Assembly (NCBI GenBank): GCA_017849585.1
Contig: JAFIGT010000013.1
Span: forward strand, 62,001 to 126,000
DNA: 64,000 nucleotides
DNA from: Verrucomicrobium sp.
GTDB taxonomy: Bacteria > Verrucomicrobiota > Verrucomicrobiia > Methylacidiphilales > UBA1321
Direction: 5' to 3'
Of the stretch, positions 26,251 through 34,740 are shown one piece after another. The translations under genes and the position numbers were made by a program. Every line of letters begins with the position of its first letter. Positions within the stretch are counted from its first letter, which is position 1. The notes below the pieces were generated by a model. That model was not told where the DNA came from and ran no database searches. It was given only the letters and a program-made list of their open reading frames with translations.

Positions 26251-27413
26251 GATCGATTTTTCGCGCGTTCCGTGAGGAGAAACGAAAAGAGTTTATCGGC
26301 ATTATGCGGGCCAATGTGAGCTCCATTTTTAAAATCCTCAGGATCACCCCGGAAACCTTCAACAAGCGTGCAGTCATGGAAAGTAACCGTTTCGGATTCG
26401 CAACGGCGCAGCAGCGTGACAAGCTCGTTGCGCCGTTGTTCGTAGACGGTGTTTTCAATGAGGAACCGATGCAGTTGGTGATGAATCGTGCCCAGAAAAA
26501 GGACAACCTCGATTTTGCGTTCACCACACAGGGCCAGAAACCGCTTTAAATAGTCAAAGCGTTGCGCACTGAGCCGGGTATAATTCTGCATCCGCATTCC
26601 ATACTGACTATTCCGGTCCGATCCGTCCGCAATGCGCAGGACATCGGTCCAGCGGTCGGCGTCATGGTAAAGAATGTCTCCAAATTCAGGAGCAAAGGTA
26701 TAGTTGAGAGTTTCGTTCAAGCCCCGGCGGAAAATGACGTCAAGTTGATGGCTTCGTTCCTCCCAAACGATCGTATTTTGCGGCGCGGGTGGGGAGTCCG
26801 ACGGCATATCAAGGAAAGGGCCAAGATCGGGCGACTCGAGCAGACTGGAAGATGGCGCCCAAGCCTTGGAGAAAGTCACAATATCGATTCCGAGAACAAC
26901 CGTACGGAGCGGGACATGATTATTTTCCAAGACGAAATTCAGGGCGCAAAAGGCATCCTCCGGCAAACCGGAATCAACGGAAAAATTGAACGAGCGATAA
27001 CCAAATCGCGTTGCCGTCCGCGAATGCAGATCGAAACATCCGCTCGGCCCCAGAACGAGAAGATCACAAGATCGGGAGGATGTCTTATAAAGATGCGCCT
27101 TGAGACTCCGGATTTCTTCCATCTGACGCAGGTCGAACGCTTGGGGTGAACTGACGGCGCCCCGGCGATTGTCGACCAGTCGGACGACGGAAGCTATCGT
27201 ATCGAAAACCTGGATATCCTTGATTTCATTCAACGCGAAGGATTGCCCCATTTCCTTTTCGAGAAAAACGATCCATTGCACGACCTGGAGCGAGTCGATC
27301 CAGCCATCGCGAAGAAGGTGCAAGTCATCAAGCCGTTGCCCCTCCAGATCGGGCAGCAGATCAAGAAGGGTTTGCGAGACAATCTGATGCGAGGAATACT
27401 GGGAGACGCTCAT
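26244..27413 (-). CDS. Acyl carrier protein domain fused to SGNH-like hydrolase/transferase domain
   Basis: 389 residues. Residues 1-85 form an acyl-carrier-like helical domain with RDGWIDSLQVVQW, where Ser41 is the likely phosphopantetheine site. The rest looks like an SGNH-type esterase/acyltransferase: a beta strand then LLVLGPSGCFD (Ser124 as block I nucleophile, with GPS instead of GDS), a central region with VVLGIDIVTFS, and a C-terminal D360...H366/H370 pair in DFKNGAHIGPH. Such a fusion is unusual and I do not know a named family with this architecture. Overlap with the FkbH-like gene by 7 nt indicates translational coupling. A role as carrier plus transferase putting an acyl or glyceryl group on an envelope polymer is an inference. 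Confidence 0.75.
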   Translation of the reverse strand: MSVSQYSSHQIVSQTLLDLLPDLEGQRLDDLHLLRDGWIDSLQVVQWIVFLEKEMGQSFALNEIKDIQVFDTIASVVRLVDNRRGAVSSPQAFDLRQMEEIRSLKAHLYKTSSRSCDLLVLGPSGCFDLHSRTATRFGYRSFNFSVDSGLPEDAFCALNFVLENNHVPLRTVVLGIDIVTFSKAWAPSSSLLESPDLGPFLDMPSDSPPAPQNTIVWEERSHQLDVIFRRGLNETLNYTFAPEFGDILYHDADRWTDVLRIADGSDRNSQYGMRMQNYTRLSAQRFDYLKRFLALCGERKIEVVLFLGTIHHQLHRFLIENTVYEQRRNELVTLLRRCESETVTFHDCTLVEGFRGDPEDFKNGAHIGPHNADKLFSFLLTERAKNRSC

Positions 27414-27533
27414 GGCAAAGCGGCTCAGGCCGGAGCGCGATACGGGCGGGTTGTGGAAAAAATGGTCATTTAAAGGCCATCGGAAGAATCGATGCGCCTC
27501 TTGACCCCTAAGTTTTGACGACAGGAGACGATG

Positions 27534-28508
27534 TCACAACCACCGTCTCACCTTCAGCCACCAGATCAACCCCAGCGTACTCGTCAACGTCACGATCCCG
27601 GCGATTAAATACCCATGCGGATAACTTAATTCCGGGATATCCTGAAAATTCATTCCGTACCACGTTCCCACCAGAATCGTCGGCGTGGTGATGGCCGTCA
27701 GCAACGTCAGCAGCTTGATGATATCGTTCGTCTCGTTCGCCGCCTTGTTCAGGTACACATCCATGGACAGGAAAAGCTGGTCGTTGTATCCATGCGCCAT
27801 TTCATCAATGCGCGTCAGGTTATCGTGAATATCGCGGTAATACGGCAGCAACAGGGGACGGATAATCTTGAACTCCCCGCGCGACATCCGGTAGATCACG
27901 TCGCGCTGCGGTCGCACAATCTGGCGCAACAATGCCACATCGCCCTTCACATGCCGGAAATCCGCGATCAGGCTGCCCGAGGTCCGGCGATCGGTGAACA
28001 CCTCATCTTCCAGTTCCTGCAATTCCTGGCCCAGCTCCGTCAACACGGGCTGATAATTATCCACCAGCGCGTCCAATAGCAGGTGCAGCAAGCGGTCCAT
28101 CAACTTGAATGTCGCGAACGTTCCCTTGTGCAACCGTTCCTGCGCCGCTTGAATTGTACGCATCGGCGTCATGTGATAGGTGACGAGAAATTCCTTTCCG
28201 AGGAAGAAATCGATTTCCTTGGTCTGAAATTTATCCGCGCGCGTAAAGTCGACGGCGTGCATGACGAGGAAGAGATAATCCTCGTAATCCTCCACCTTCG
28301 GCAATTGACTCACCGTCAAACAGTCCTCGATGGCCAACGGGTGAAAGTTAAAGAGCTCCTCCAGGATCAACTTCGATTCCTCCGGAGTCGGCTCCATCAA
28401 ATCCACCCAGATGTGCAATCCCTTGTCCGCCCGCACAAGCTTGAGCGCGTCGATGTCGAGATCTTCACCGACTACCTTCCCTTCGCTGAAAACATAAGAG
28501 CGTATCAT
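27534..28508 (-). CDS. corA: CorA family magnesium/cobalt transporter
   Basis: 324 residues: a long cytoplasmic domain, then two membrane helices at the C-terminus with the pore signature YGMNFQDIPEL between them and the short tail KVRRWL. This is the CorA/MIT ion channel forming pentamers that import Mg2+. The loop has IPEL after GMN where many CorAs have MPE(L), as in the cytoplasmic loop of typical members. It is a single gene, with 83 nt to murI upstream; no magnesium riboswitch can be recognised in front of it. Confidence 0.95.
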   Translation of the reverse strand: MIRSYVFSEGKVVGEDLDIDALKLVRADKGLHIWVDLMEPTPEESKLILEELFNFHPLAIEDCLTVSQLPKVEDYEDYLFLVMHAVDFTRADKFQTKEIDFFLGKEFLVTYHMTPMRTIQAAQERLHKGTFATFKLMDRLLHLLLDALVDNYQPVLTELGQELQELEDEVFTDRRTSGSLIADFRHVKGDVALLRQIVRPQRDVIYRMSRGEFKIIRPLLLPYYRDIHDNLTRIDEMAHGYNDQLFLSMDVYLNKAANETNDIIKLLTLLTAITTPTILVGTWYGMNFQDIPELSYPHGYLIAGIVTLTSTLGLIWWLKVRRWL

Positions 28509-28591
28509 AGGTGTCCCTTTTCTTTTACACGCTTTTGACCGCGTAACACCACAGGAAATTCTTTTTCGGACGAAAACAGTTTTTGACGAAA

Positions 28592-29446
28592 TCAGCTCTC
28601 CAGCCGCACGCGATCAATCGCCCCGACACGACCGCCGAGAAACCGCTTCGCCAGTGGCGCGAAATGCGGTGACAAATCGCTCACATGAATCCGTGTCCGG
28701 CCCGCGTGCTGTCCGCCCTCGCGCAGCAGGCTGTCCTGCTTAAGGCGCGATTGCAATGCCAGCGCCATGTTCTCCGCCGAGTCGACCAGCTTCACCTCAT
28801 CGCCGAGGATCGAACGGATGATTCCCTTCAACAACGGGTAATGTGTGCAGGCCAATACCAGCGTATCGATCCGCGCCGCCTGCAGTGGCGCTAGGTACTC
28901 CGCCAAAATCAAATGCGTCGCCGCATGGGTCAGCCAATCCTCCTCCACCAGCGAGACCAGCAGCGGCGTCGCCTGTGCCGTGAGCTGCAGATCCGGCCGC
29001 CGAGTCAGCAATGCCTTTTGATATGCCCCACTCTGGATCGTCCCAGTCGTGCCAATGATGCCGATGCGACCGTTCACCGTCGCCGCCAACGCGGCCTCAA
29101 CGCCCGGTTCGACCACGCCGAGAATCGGGAATGCGTACGACTGACGCACCGCCTCGAGCGCGTGGGCGGTGGCCGTGTTGCAAGCCACCACGGCAGCCTT
29201 GATGTTCTGGCTTTGCAGAAATTGCACATCCTGCTGCGCGTAACGGATGATCGTCTCGGGAGATTTGTTGCCATACGGCACGCGCGCCGTGTCGCCGAGA
29301 TACACGATGTCCTCGTGCGGCAACAATCGCTGAATCGCGCTTACCACTGTCAGGCCACCCACTCCGGAATCGAACACGCCGATGGGGCGTTCGCTCACTG
29401 GAGTTGTCACTGTGGGGGCCGTGGACGATTCAGATAAAGTACTCAT
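28592..29446 (-). CDS. murI: Glutamate racemase
   Basis: Makes D-glutamate for peptidoglycan. The 284 residues show IGVFDSGVGGLTV at the N-terminus, both catalytic cysteines (VVACNTATA and LVLACTHYPLL) and VYLGDTARVPYGNKS. About 18 residues (STLSESSTAPTVTTPVSE) precede the family start and are probably disordered; a start at the M of this run is kept since its ATG overlaps the amidase stop (ATGA), implying translational coupling to a cell-wall enzyme. Length otherwise normal. Confidence 0.96.
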   Translation of the reverse strand: MSTLSESSTAPTVTTPVSERPIGVFDSGVGGLTVVSAIQRLLPHEDIVYLGDTARVPYGNKSPETIIRYAQQDVQFLQSQNIKAAVVACNTATAHALEAVRQSYAFPILGVVEPGVEAALAATVNGRIGIIGTTGTIQSGAYQKALLTRRPDLQLTAQATPLLVSLVEEDWLTHAATHLILAEYLAPLQAARIDTLVLACTHYPLLKGIIRSILGDEVKLVDSAENMALALQSRLKQDSLLREGGQHAGRTRIHVSDLSPHFAPLAKRFLGGRVGAIDRVRLES

Positions 29447-30930
29447 GGTTGATCGGGTTCCGGCGCAGCATGAGTCTTCGGCGCGGCCTCGTCGTGGTAA
29501 ATTGTCGTCGACGGCTCGGGTTCGGGAGCAGTCACGCGCGGTTTTTCCTCCACCGGAGTCGCTGGCGTCGTGGGATAAATCGTCGTCGACGGCGTCCCGC
29601 TATGGGGCTCCGATGTCTTCACTTCCGTCTCAGCTTCCGTAGCAACGGTCGGCGCTGGGTTCGACGAACTATAGGAAGGCTTTTCTGGATTCGGCTCGGT
29701 GGCCACGGGGGCCGCAGGAGGCGGTTCCGGTGCGACCGGAATCCCGGGATTCGAGGAACTTGTCGCCGTCGTCGGTGCCGGAACCGGAGTGGGAGCCGGC
29801 GTGGGAACCGTCACCTGAACCGGCTTGGCGACAGGAGCGGAGGACGTCGGAGTCGCAGGCTTGGGTACGATGGCTGTGGCAGGGGTCACCGGCTTCGGTG
29901 TTTCCGTCGGACGCACCTGCGGCGGGGTCACCCGCTTTTCCGGCGGAGCCATGATGGCCGCGTAATTCAGCACGCCGCGAGCGATGGACTCCGCCAGCTT
30001 TTGCCGATAAGCCGCCGTGGCCAGCACGGAGGATTCCATGCGGTTGGAAAGAAACCCTCCCTCCACCAAAACGCTGGGCACCGTGTTTTGCCGCAGCACC
30101 ACAAACCGCGCCCGTTTCACCCCGCGGTCGGCTTCAATGTCGTTCGGATTGAGCGCGGCTGCCGCGACCTTGTGCACTTCGCTCGCCAGCAGGACGTTCA
30201 AGCTGTCGGTTTCATTGCCCGGAGTCTTCTGGTAATCGGCCCGCGTCACCTGCCCCCCTGCCTGCGTCGAACCTGCCCCGCGCGGCGAACTGCAATAAGT
30301 CTCCAACCCACGCGCTTCTGCCCCGGCGGAATTGAAATGGATACTGACAAAGATATACCCCGGATATGCCGCCGCGCGCTGTGCCCGCTCGTAGAGGTCC
30401 ACATACACATCCGAACGCCGCGTCATCACCGTCTTGACGCCTGCCGCGCGCAACGCCTTCTCCAACCGCAGCGCCGTGTCGAGCGTCAGATCCTTCTCCA
30501 TCACCCGGCGCGAACTGATCGCCCCATTGTCCGATCCGCCATGACCGGGATCGATAATGACCCCCTGCACGGGCCGCTTGATATCGATCAGGTAGGGACG
30601 GAGCACCGGCTCAAAGAGTTTCACCAGATCCACCCGTGACAACAGCCAGTCATCCTTCGTCGAGCGCACCCCGAAACTTAACCAATACCGCACCCCGTTG
30701 ATGAAGCATTCCCGGCTATCGAGCTTCAGCAAGATCGACGCTCGATCATTTCGCAACCGCATGCTGTCAGTTTGCGGGACTCCTGGATACTGAAAATTGT
30801 AAAAACTACAAAAGGATTTGAGCGTGACATATTCCCGTCCCTCGCGAGTCACGAGTTCCCAATCTGCCGCATACGCTTGGGCCGAAAGGCATAAAGCCGC
30901 CACAAGGCCGAAAATCCAGCCCAACTTCAT
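29443..30930 (-). CDS. N-acetylmuramoyl-L-alanine amidase (Amidase_3) with Pro/Thr-rich tail
   Basis: 495 residues. ATG 30930 gives a clean signal peptide (MKLGWIFGLVAALCLSAQAYA), whereas upstream in-frame codons do not. Residues ~25-135 resemble the copper-amine-oxidase-N-like domain found in amidases; residues ~140-350 are Amidase_3 (PF01520), with zinc ligands in VIIDPGHGGSDNG, the E of MEKDLTLDTALRLEKAL, SIHFNSAGAE and VLVEGGFLSN. The final ~130 residues are rich in Pro, Thr and Ala (a flexible, wall-spanning tail). It cuts the bond between MurNAc and the stem peptide during division or wall turnover. Overlaps murI by 4 nt. Its promoter region shares a 47-nt element with two intergenic repeats. 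Confidence 0.93.
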   Translation of the reverse strand: MKLGWIFGLVAALCLSAQAYAADWELVTREGREYVTLKSFCSFYNFQYPGVPQTDSMRLRNDRASILLKLDSRECFINGVRYWLSFGVRSTKDDWLLSRVDLVKLFEPVLRPYLIDIKRPVQGVIIDPGHGGSDNGAISSRRVMEKDLTLDTALRLEKALRAAGVKTVMTRRSDVYVDLYERAQRAAAYPGYIFVSIHFNSAGAEARGLETYCSSPRGAGSTQAGGQVTRADYQKTPGNETDSLNVLLASEVHKVAAAALNPNDIEADRGVKRARFVVLRQNTVPSVLVEGGFLSNRMESSVLATAAYRQKLAESIARGVLNYAAIMAPPEKRVTPPQVRPTETPKPVTPATAIVPKPATPTSSAPVAKPVQVTVPTPAPTPVPAPTTATSSSNPGIPVAPEPPPAAPVATEPNPEKPSYSSSNPAPTVATEAETEVKTSEPHSGTPSTTIYPTTPATPVEEKPRVTAPEPEPSTTIYHDEAAPKTHAAPEPDQP

Positions 30931-31068
30931 CGTGCGGTCATGCCAAACCATTGCTCCCCCCGCAAGCAAAATGCACCACCCGCGCGTGCGCTTCCTCCGC
31001 GAGTCTTCACCCTGTGCGGCTTGCATCGCCACCGAAATGAACGGGGGAGGAGCAGAGTGGCGACACAT

Positions 31069-31117
31069 GGCGAAAACTATCGCACACCTGGTTTCACCTT
31101 GCACCTTCAAGACAAAC
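31069..31117. repeat. Copy 3 of a 47-nt element upstream of the amidase
   Basis: From GCGAAAACTATCGCACAC to AAGACAAAC this aligns base for base, with few gaps, to the beginning of the long elements at 43425 and 63436, sharing TCGCACAC and the terminal CAAAC. The downstream promoter-like TGCTA and the T8 end are absent here. On the minus strand it lies ~140 nt before the amidase ATG and might be part of its promoter. Confidence 0.5.
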
Positions 31118-31166
31118 CTTCCGGTTCGTCCCCACCTTTTCCGCGCCATCGGATGAAGTCACGCCG

Positions 31167-31182
31167 TGGCACATAGGTTGCA
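31167..31182 (+). promoter_or_regulatory. Sigma-54 promoter of the OmpA-like gene
   Basis: TGGCAC-ATAGG-TTGCA: invariant GG at -24 and GC at -12 separated by the canonical 10 nt. It sits 32 nt upstream of the ATG at 31214, giving a predicted transcript start near 31194. This is the only clear match to the RpoN consensus I found in an intergenic region of this window. Confidence 0.8.
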
Positions 31183-31213
31183 TGATAATGATTCATCTGC
31201 TAAAGCAGTAGGT

Positions 31214-32056
31214 ATGTCGAACGCTCACGAAGGGTTACATCATCCGAGACGCGGTCAGGGCAGTCATATCTTTTGGGGCGCGCTTTCGCTCATCTTCGCG
31301 GCGGCGGCCTGCTATTTCTTCTGGCAGAATCGCGAAAACGAACTCACCGCCCGCACGCTGAAGGATCAGGAAACCCTGCTCCAGCTGGAAAACCAGCAGC
31401 TCAAAGCCCAGGTCGACAAACTCCAGTCCGGCATCGCCCAATTCGATTCGCTCCTGAAAAACCGCGAGGAAAAGCTCAAGGAGCAAGCCACCAGCCTTGC
31501 CCAAGTGACCGAAAAAACCCAGCAACTCGACGCGGAAAAACAGGAGGCCGAACGCCAAAAGAAAGCCCGTGCTGAGGCCACCGAAAAATTCCGCCAGTCC
31601 CTCGCCAGCCTCGCCAACGGCAAGGACATCACCCTCGTCTTGCGCAAGGACACTCCCACCCTCCGCATTCAAAACACCGCGCTCTTCGCCACCGGCACCA
31701 TGAATCTCAAGCCCGAGATCCAGGACCTTCTCAAAAAGCTGGCCTCCATCGCCCAACCGCAACTCAAGGACCATGCCTTGCGCCTCGAAAGCTTCACCGA
31801 CAACGACCCCATCACGGGCTCACTCAAATCCAAATACCCCAGCAATCTCGAACTCTCCTCCGCCCGCGCCGCCGCCGTCGCCCGCTACTTCACCAATGAA
31901 CTTAAGGTCCCCGTCGACCGCGTTGTCGCCGTCGGCCGTGGCGAACAATACCCGGTCGTCTCCAACGACGCCAAGGATGGTCGCGCGCAGAATCGCCGGC
32001 TGGAAATTCTTCTGGAACCACTCGACCTCTCCGCCACGGGAAGCGCGAATCCCTAA
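31214..32056 (+). CDS. Membrane-anchored OmpA/MotB-like peptidoglycan-binding protein
   Basis: 280 residues: short N-terminus, one membrane segment (GALSLIFAAAACYFFW), a coiled coil of about 100 residues rich in Glu, Lys and Gln, and a C-terminal OmpA-like domain (residues ~140-270) with RLESFTDND, NLELSSARAAAVARYFTNEL and GRAQNRRLEI, the usual peptidoglycan-binding loops. It probably links the inner membrane to peptidoglycan, like MotB- or TolR/YiaD-type proteins. The ATG at 31214 is preferred over an upstream GTG at 31166, which would lie on the promoter. Expression is probably RpoN-dependent (see the promoter at 31167). Confidence 0.9.
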   Translation: MSNAHEGLHHPRRGQGSHIFWGALSLIFAAAACYFFWQNRENELTARTLKDQETLLQLENQQLKAQVDKLQSGIAQFDSLLKNREEKLKEQATSLAQVTEKTQQLDAEKQEAERQKKARAEATEKFRQSLASLANGKDITLVLRKDTPTLRIQNTALFATGTMNLKPEIQDLLKKLASIAQPQLKDHALRLESFTDNDPITGSLKSKYPSNLELSSARAAAVARYFTNELKVPVDRVVAVGRGEQYPVVSNDAKDGRAQNRRLEILLEPLDLSATGSANP

Positions 32057-32095
32057 GCGTAGGACCCAACCCAAAACTCACCCCAATAGCCACAC

Positions 32096-32116
32096 TTTTG
32101 ATCTTTGAGTTTTGAC
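32096..32116. repeat. Heptad repeat, family B (copy 2), before the AI-2E gene
   Basis: Three 7-nt units TTTTGAT, CTTTGAG, TTTTGAC end 10 nt before the ATG at 32127. Same family as the repeat at 23202-23287. Confidence 0.75.
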
Positions 32117-32126
32117 TTCCCACCCC

Positions 32127-33251
32127 ATGCCCTACCCCACTACCCAGCAGAAGCGCATCATCTGGACCGCCGTCACCGGCCTTGCCCTCGCCGCCCTCGG
32201 CGCAGTCATCGTTCTCGCCGCATGGCTCGCCGGGCAAATCATTAAGACCATCTATCCGGTTCTCCTTCCCCTCGGCGTTGCCGCCATCATCGCCTATATT
32301 CTCGACCCCGTCCTTGAATGGCTCGAAGTCCGCTTTCATCTCAGCCGCCGCATTTCCCTCCTCGTCCTCTTCGTCGGCGTCGTCGTGGCCGCTGCACTCT
32401 TTATCCTCCTCCTCGCCCCGCCGCTCCTGCAGGACCTCTACCAATTCGTCACCAACCTGCCCCAACATATCGAACGCTCCCGTGACGGCGTCCTCTCCTA
32501 CCTCGACACCCACCAGCAACTCAAAAGCTGGAGCGACGCCCATCTCACGCCGCTCCTCAACAGCCTCCCCAGCCACCTTAATAAATTCCTCGTCCATCTC
32601 GCCGGACCCGCGCAACGCTTCTTCGATTGGATTGGCTTCGTCATCGGCTTCCTTTTCGTCCCGATCTACGTATTCTATTTCCTCCTCGAAAAACGTCAGA
32701 TCGCTGACAACTGGAAAAGCTACCTCCCCCTGCACCGCTCCTGGTGGCGCGACGAAGTAGTCCTCGTCCTCTCCGAGATCAACAACTACCTGATTCTCTT
32801 CTTCCGCGGGCAAATCATCGTCGGCCTCTGCATCGGCGTGCTCACCGCCATCGGCCTCTTCTGCATTGGACTGCCCTACTGGCTACTCATCGGCTTCCTC
32901 GCCGGAGCGCTCAGCCTCATCCCTTACCTCGGCATCATCAGCACCCTCGTCCCCGCCATGCTCATCGGCTATTCCTACGCCCAGACCCCGACCGACATGT
33001 GGCTCAAGCCCCTCCTCGTTCTCGGCGTCTTCGGCCTCGTGCAACTCTGCGAAGGCTTCTTCATCTCCCCCCGCATCATGGGCGACCGCACCGGCCTCCA
33101 CCCCCTCACCGTCATCATCAGCATCCTCGTCTGGAGCCTCCTCCTCCCCGGACTCCTCGGCCCCATCCTCGCCGTCCCCCTCACCGCCACGCTCCGCGTA
33201 CTCATGTACCGCTACGTCTGGAAGAACGTTGTCTCCGACCAACAGGCCTAG
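32127..33251 (+). CDS. AI-2E family transporter (permease)
   Basis: 374 residues with seven to eight membrane helices and the PF01594 features: PVLLPLGVAAIIAYILDPV near the N-terminus, a soluble region with LPQHIERSRDGVL, IGFVIGFLFVPIYVFYFL, and the C-terminal LPYWLLIGFLAGALSLIPYLG and FISPRIMGDRTGLHPLTVII. Members of this family have been linked to AI-2 export (TqsA), Na+/H+ exchange and other efflux; the substrate cannot be predicted here. ATG 32127 follows a family B heptad repeat; an in-frame TTG (32112) inside that repeat is rejected. Confidence 0.93.
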   Translation: MPYPTTQQKRIIWTAVTGLALAALGAVIVLAAWLAGQIIKTIYPVLLPLGVAAIIAYILDPVLEWLEVRFHLSRRISLLVLFVGVVVAAALFILLLAPPLLQDLYQFVTNLPQHIERSRDGVLSYLDTHQQLKSWSDAHLTPLLNSLPSHLNKFLVHLAGPAQRFFDWIGFVIGFLFVPIYVFYFLLEKRQIADNWKSYLPLHRSWWRDEVVLVLSEINNYLILFFRGQIIVGLCIGVLTAIGLFCIGLPYWLLIGFLAGALSLIPYLGIISTLVPAMLIGYSYAQTPTDMWLKPLLVLGVFGLVQLCEGFFISPRIMGDRTGLHPLTVIISILVWSLLLPGLLGPILAVPLTATLRVLMYRYVWKNVVSDQQA

Positions 33252-33355
33252 CAGGTTGCTGAAAAAATCGCGCGAGCGGCGTTGCGATGTGATTTGGGAT
33301 CGGGAGCCAGGCGTGAGGAGGGAGCGTATTGGAAGCCACTACGTGACTGACGTTC
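33248..33355. repeat. Probable half of a dispersed GTTGCTGAAAAA-type repeat
   Basis: Begins CAGGTTGCTGAAAAAATCGCGCG and contains AGCCAGGCGTGAGGAGGGAGCG and TACGTGACTGACG. From memory, sequences starting with GTTGCTGAAAAA and holding 'GCCAGGCGTGAGGAG' followed by 'CTACGTGA' are widespread in intergenic DNA of several phyla and end in the inverted form TTTTTCAGCAAC. The inverted end is not found here, so this would be a truncated copy. It lies between the AI-2E gene and the DUF1015 gene and includes the last codon of the former. Confidence 0.4.
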
Positions 33356-33394
33356 CAAGCTTGAAAAGAGCCCGCACCCCGGCAAAGTACCACG

Positions 33395-34615
33395 ATGCCT
33401 ATCGTACGTCCCTTTCGTGGTTTGATTCCCCCGGCCAATCTCGTGCCCCAAGTGGCCTGCGTTCCCTACGACGTCGTCAACGCCGAGGAAGCCGCCGCCC
33501 TGGCCCAGGGCAATCCCCTGAGCCTGCTCCATGTCGACCGCGCGGAAATCGATCTCCCGCCCGACACCGATCACTACTCCCCCGCGGTCTACAATAAAGC
33601 CGCCGAAGCGTTCGCCGCCCTCCAGCAAAAAGGCGCTCTCGTTCGCGAAGCCAAGCCCGTCTACTACCTCTACCGCCAGACCATGGGCACACACGTCCAG
33701 CGCGGCCTGACCGCCGTTTGCGCCGTCACCGACTACGAACACGACATCATCAAGAAACACGAGAAGACCCGCCCCGAAAAGGAAGACGACCGCACCCGGC
33801 TCATCGATCGCATCAGCGCCCAGACCGGCCCCATCTTCCTCGCCTATCGCGACAGCGCGGAAATCGACGCCCTCCTCGCCAAGGTCGAAGCGGGAACCCC
33901 CTACGTGGACTTCGTCGCCCCCGACGGGATCAAGCACGCCCTCTGGCGCATTGAAGACACCGCCCCCATCGAGGCCGCCTTTGCCAAGCTCCCCTGCACC
34001 TACATTGCCGACGGTCACCACCGCGCCGCCAGCGGAGCGCGCGTCGCCCAGAAGCGCCGCAACGGCCAACCCGCCGATCCATCGAAATCGCACGAGTACA
34101 TTCTCTCGGTACTCTTCCCCGCCAGCCAGTTGATGATCCTGTCGTACAACCGACTCGTGCACGACCTGAACGGACTCAGCGTCGATGATTTCGTCGCGAA
34201 AGTGAAAACCCTTTTCACCGTCACGCCGATCACCGATCCCGTGCCCAAAGCCCCCAACCACGTCGCCATGTACGTCGGCGGCAAATGGTACGGCCTGAGC
34301 TGGACCACCGATCCGAAAGCCGATCCCGCCGCACAGCTCGACGTGAGCGTCCTGCAGGATCGACTCCTCGCCCCCGTGCTCGGCATTGATAATCCCCGCA
34401 CCAATCCCCGCATTGAATTCATCGGCGGCATCCGCGGCACGGCGGAACTTGTGCAGCGTGTGGACAAAGGCGACGGCGCCGTGGCCTTCTCAATGTACCC
34501 GACCACCGTGGATCAAGTCATGGCCATCGCCGATGCCGGCCAGATCATGCCTCCCAAGAGCACCTGGTTCGAACCGAAACTCCGCTCCGGCCTTTTCGTC
34601 CACGTTCTGGATTAG
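33395..34615 (+). CDS. DUF1015 family protein
   Basis: 406 residues with the typical features of this widespread, largely uncharacterised family: MPIVRPFRGL start, VPYDVVNAEEA, SLLHVDRAEIDLP, the charged motif KKHEKTRPEKEDDRTRL near residue 125, ADGHHRAASGARVA and the ending MPPKSTWFEPKLRSGLFVHVLD. A cytosolic enzyme, apparently nucleotide- or phosphate-related, is suggested by the conserved charged motifs, without firm evidence. It is a single-gene unit followed by two hairpins; there is no partner gene to indicate its pathway. The first ATG directly precedes the family motif, so the start is secure. Confidence 0.92.
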   Translation: MPIVRPFRGLIPPANLVPQVACVPYDVVNAEEAAALAQGNPLSLLHVDRAEIDLPPDTDHYSPAVYNKAAEAFAALQQKGALVREAKPVYYLYRQTMGTHVQRGLTAVCAVTDYEHDIIKKHEKTRPEKEDDRTRLIDRISAQTGPIFLAYRDSAEIDALLAKVEAGTPYVDFVAPDGIKHALWRIEDTAPIEAAFAKLPCTYIADGHHRAASGARVAQKRRNGQPADPSKSHEYILSVLFPASQLMILSYNRLVHDLNGLSVDDFVAKVKTLFTVTPITDPVPKAPNHVAMYVGGKWYGLSWTTDPKADPAAQLDVSVLQDRLLAPVLGIDNPRTNPRIEFIGGIRGTAELVQRVDKGDGAVAFSMYPTTVDQVMAIADAGQIMPPKSTWFEPKLRSGLFVHVLD

Positions 34616-34692
34616 AGCCATTTCCAATTAATCGGAAAAGGCTCTGACAGGCTACCGAAAAAAAAGGCGGCAGATTTCTCTGCCGCCTTTTT
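34614..34692. terminator. Bidirectional terminators between DUF1015 gene and aldolase
   Basis: First hairpin AGAGCC...GGCTCT (34614-34645). Second, stronger: GGCGGCAGA/TCTGCCGCC with TTTC loop (34666-34687) flanked by A8 (34658-34665) and T5 (34688-34692), so it works for both convergent genes. Confidence 0.9.
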
Positions 34693-34740
34693 GCTGGAAG
34701 ACATCGCCGCATCCGCCGCGATGTCTCTTTGGCTAAAGAA

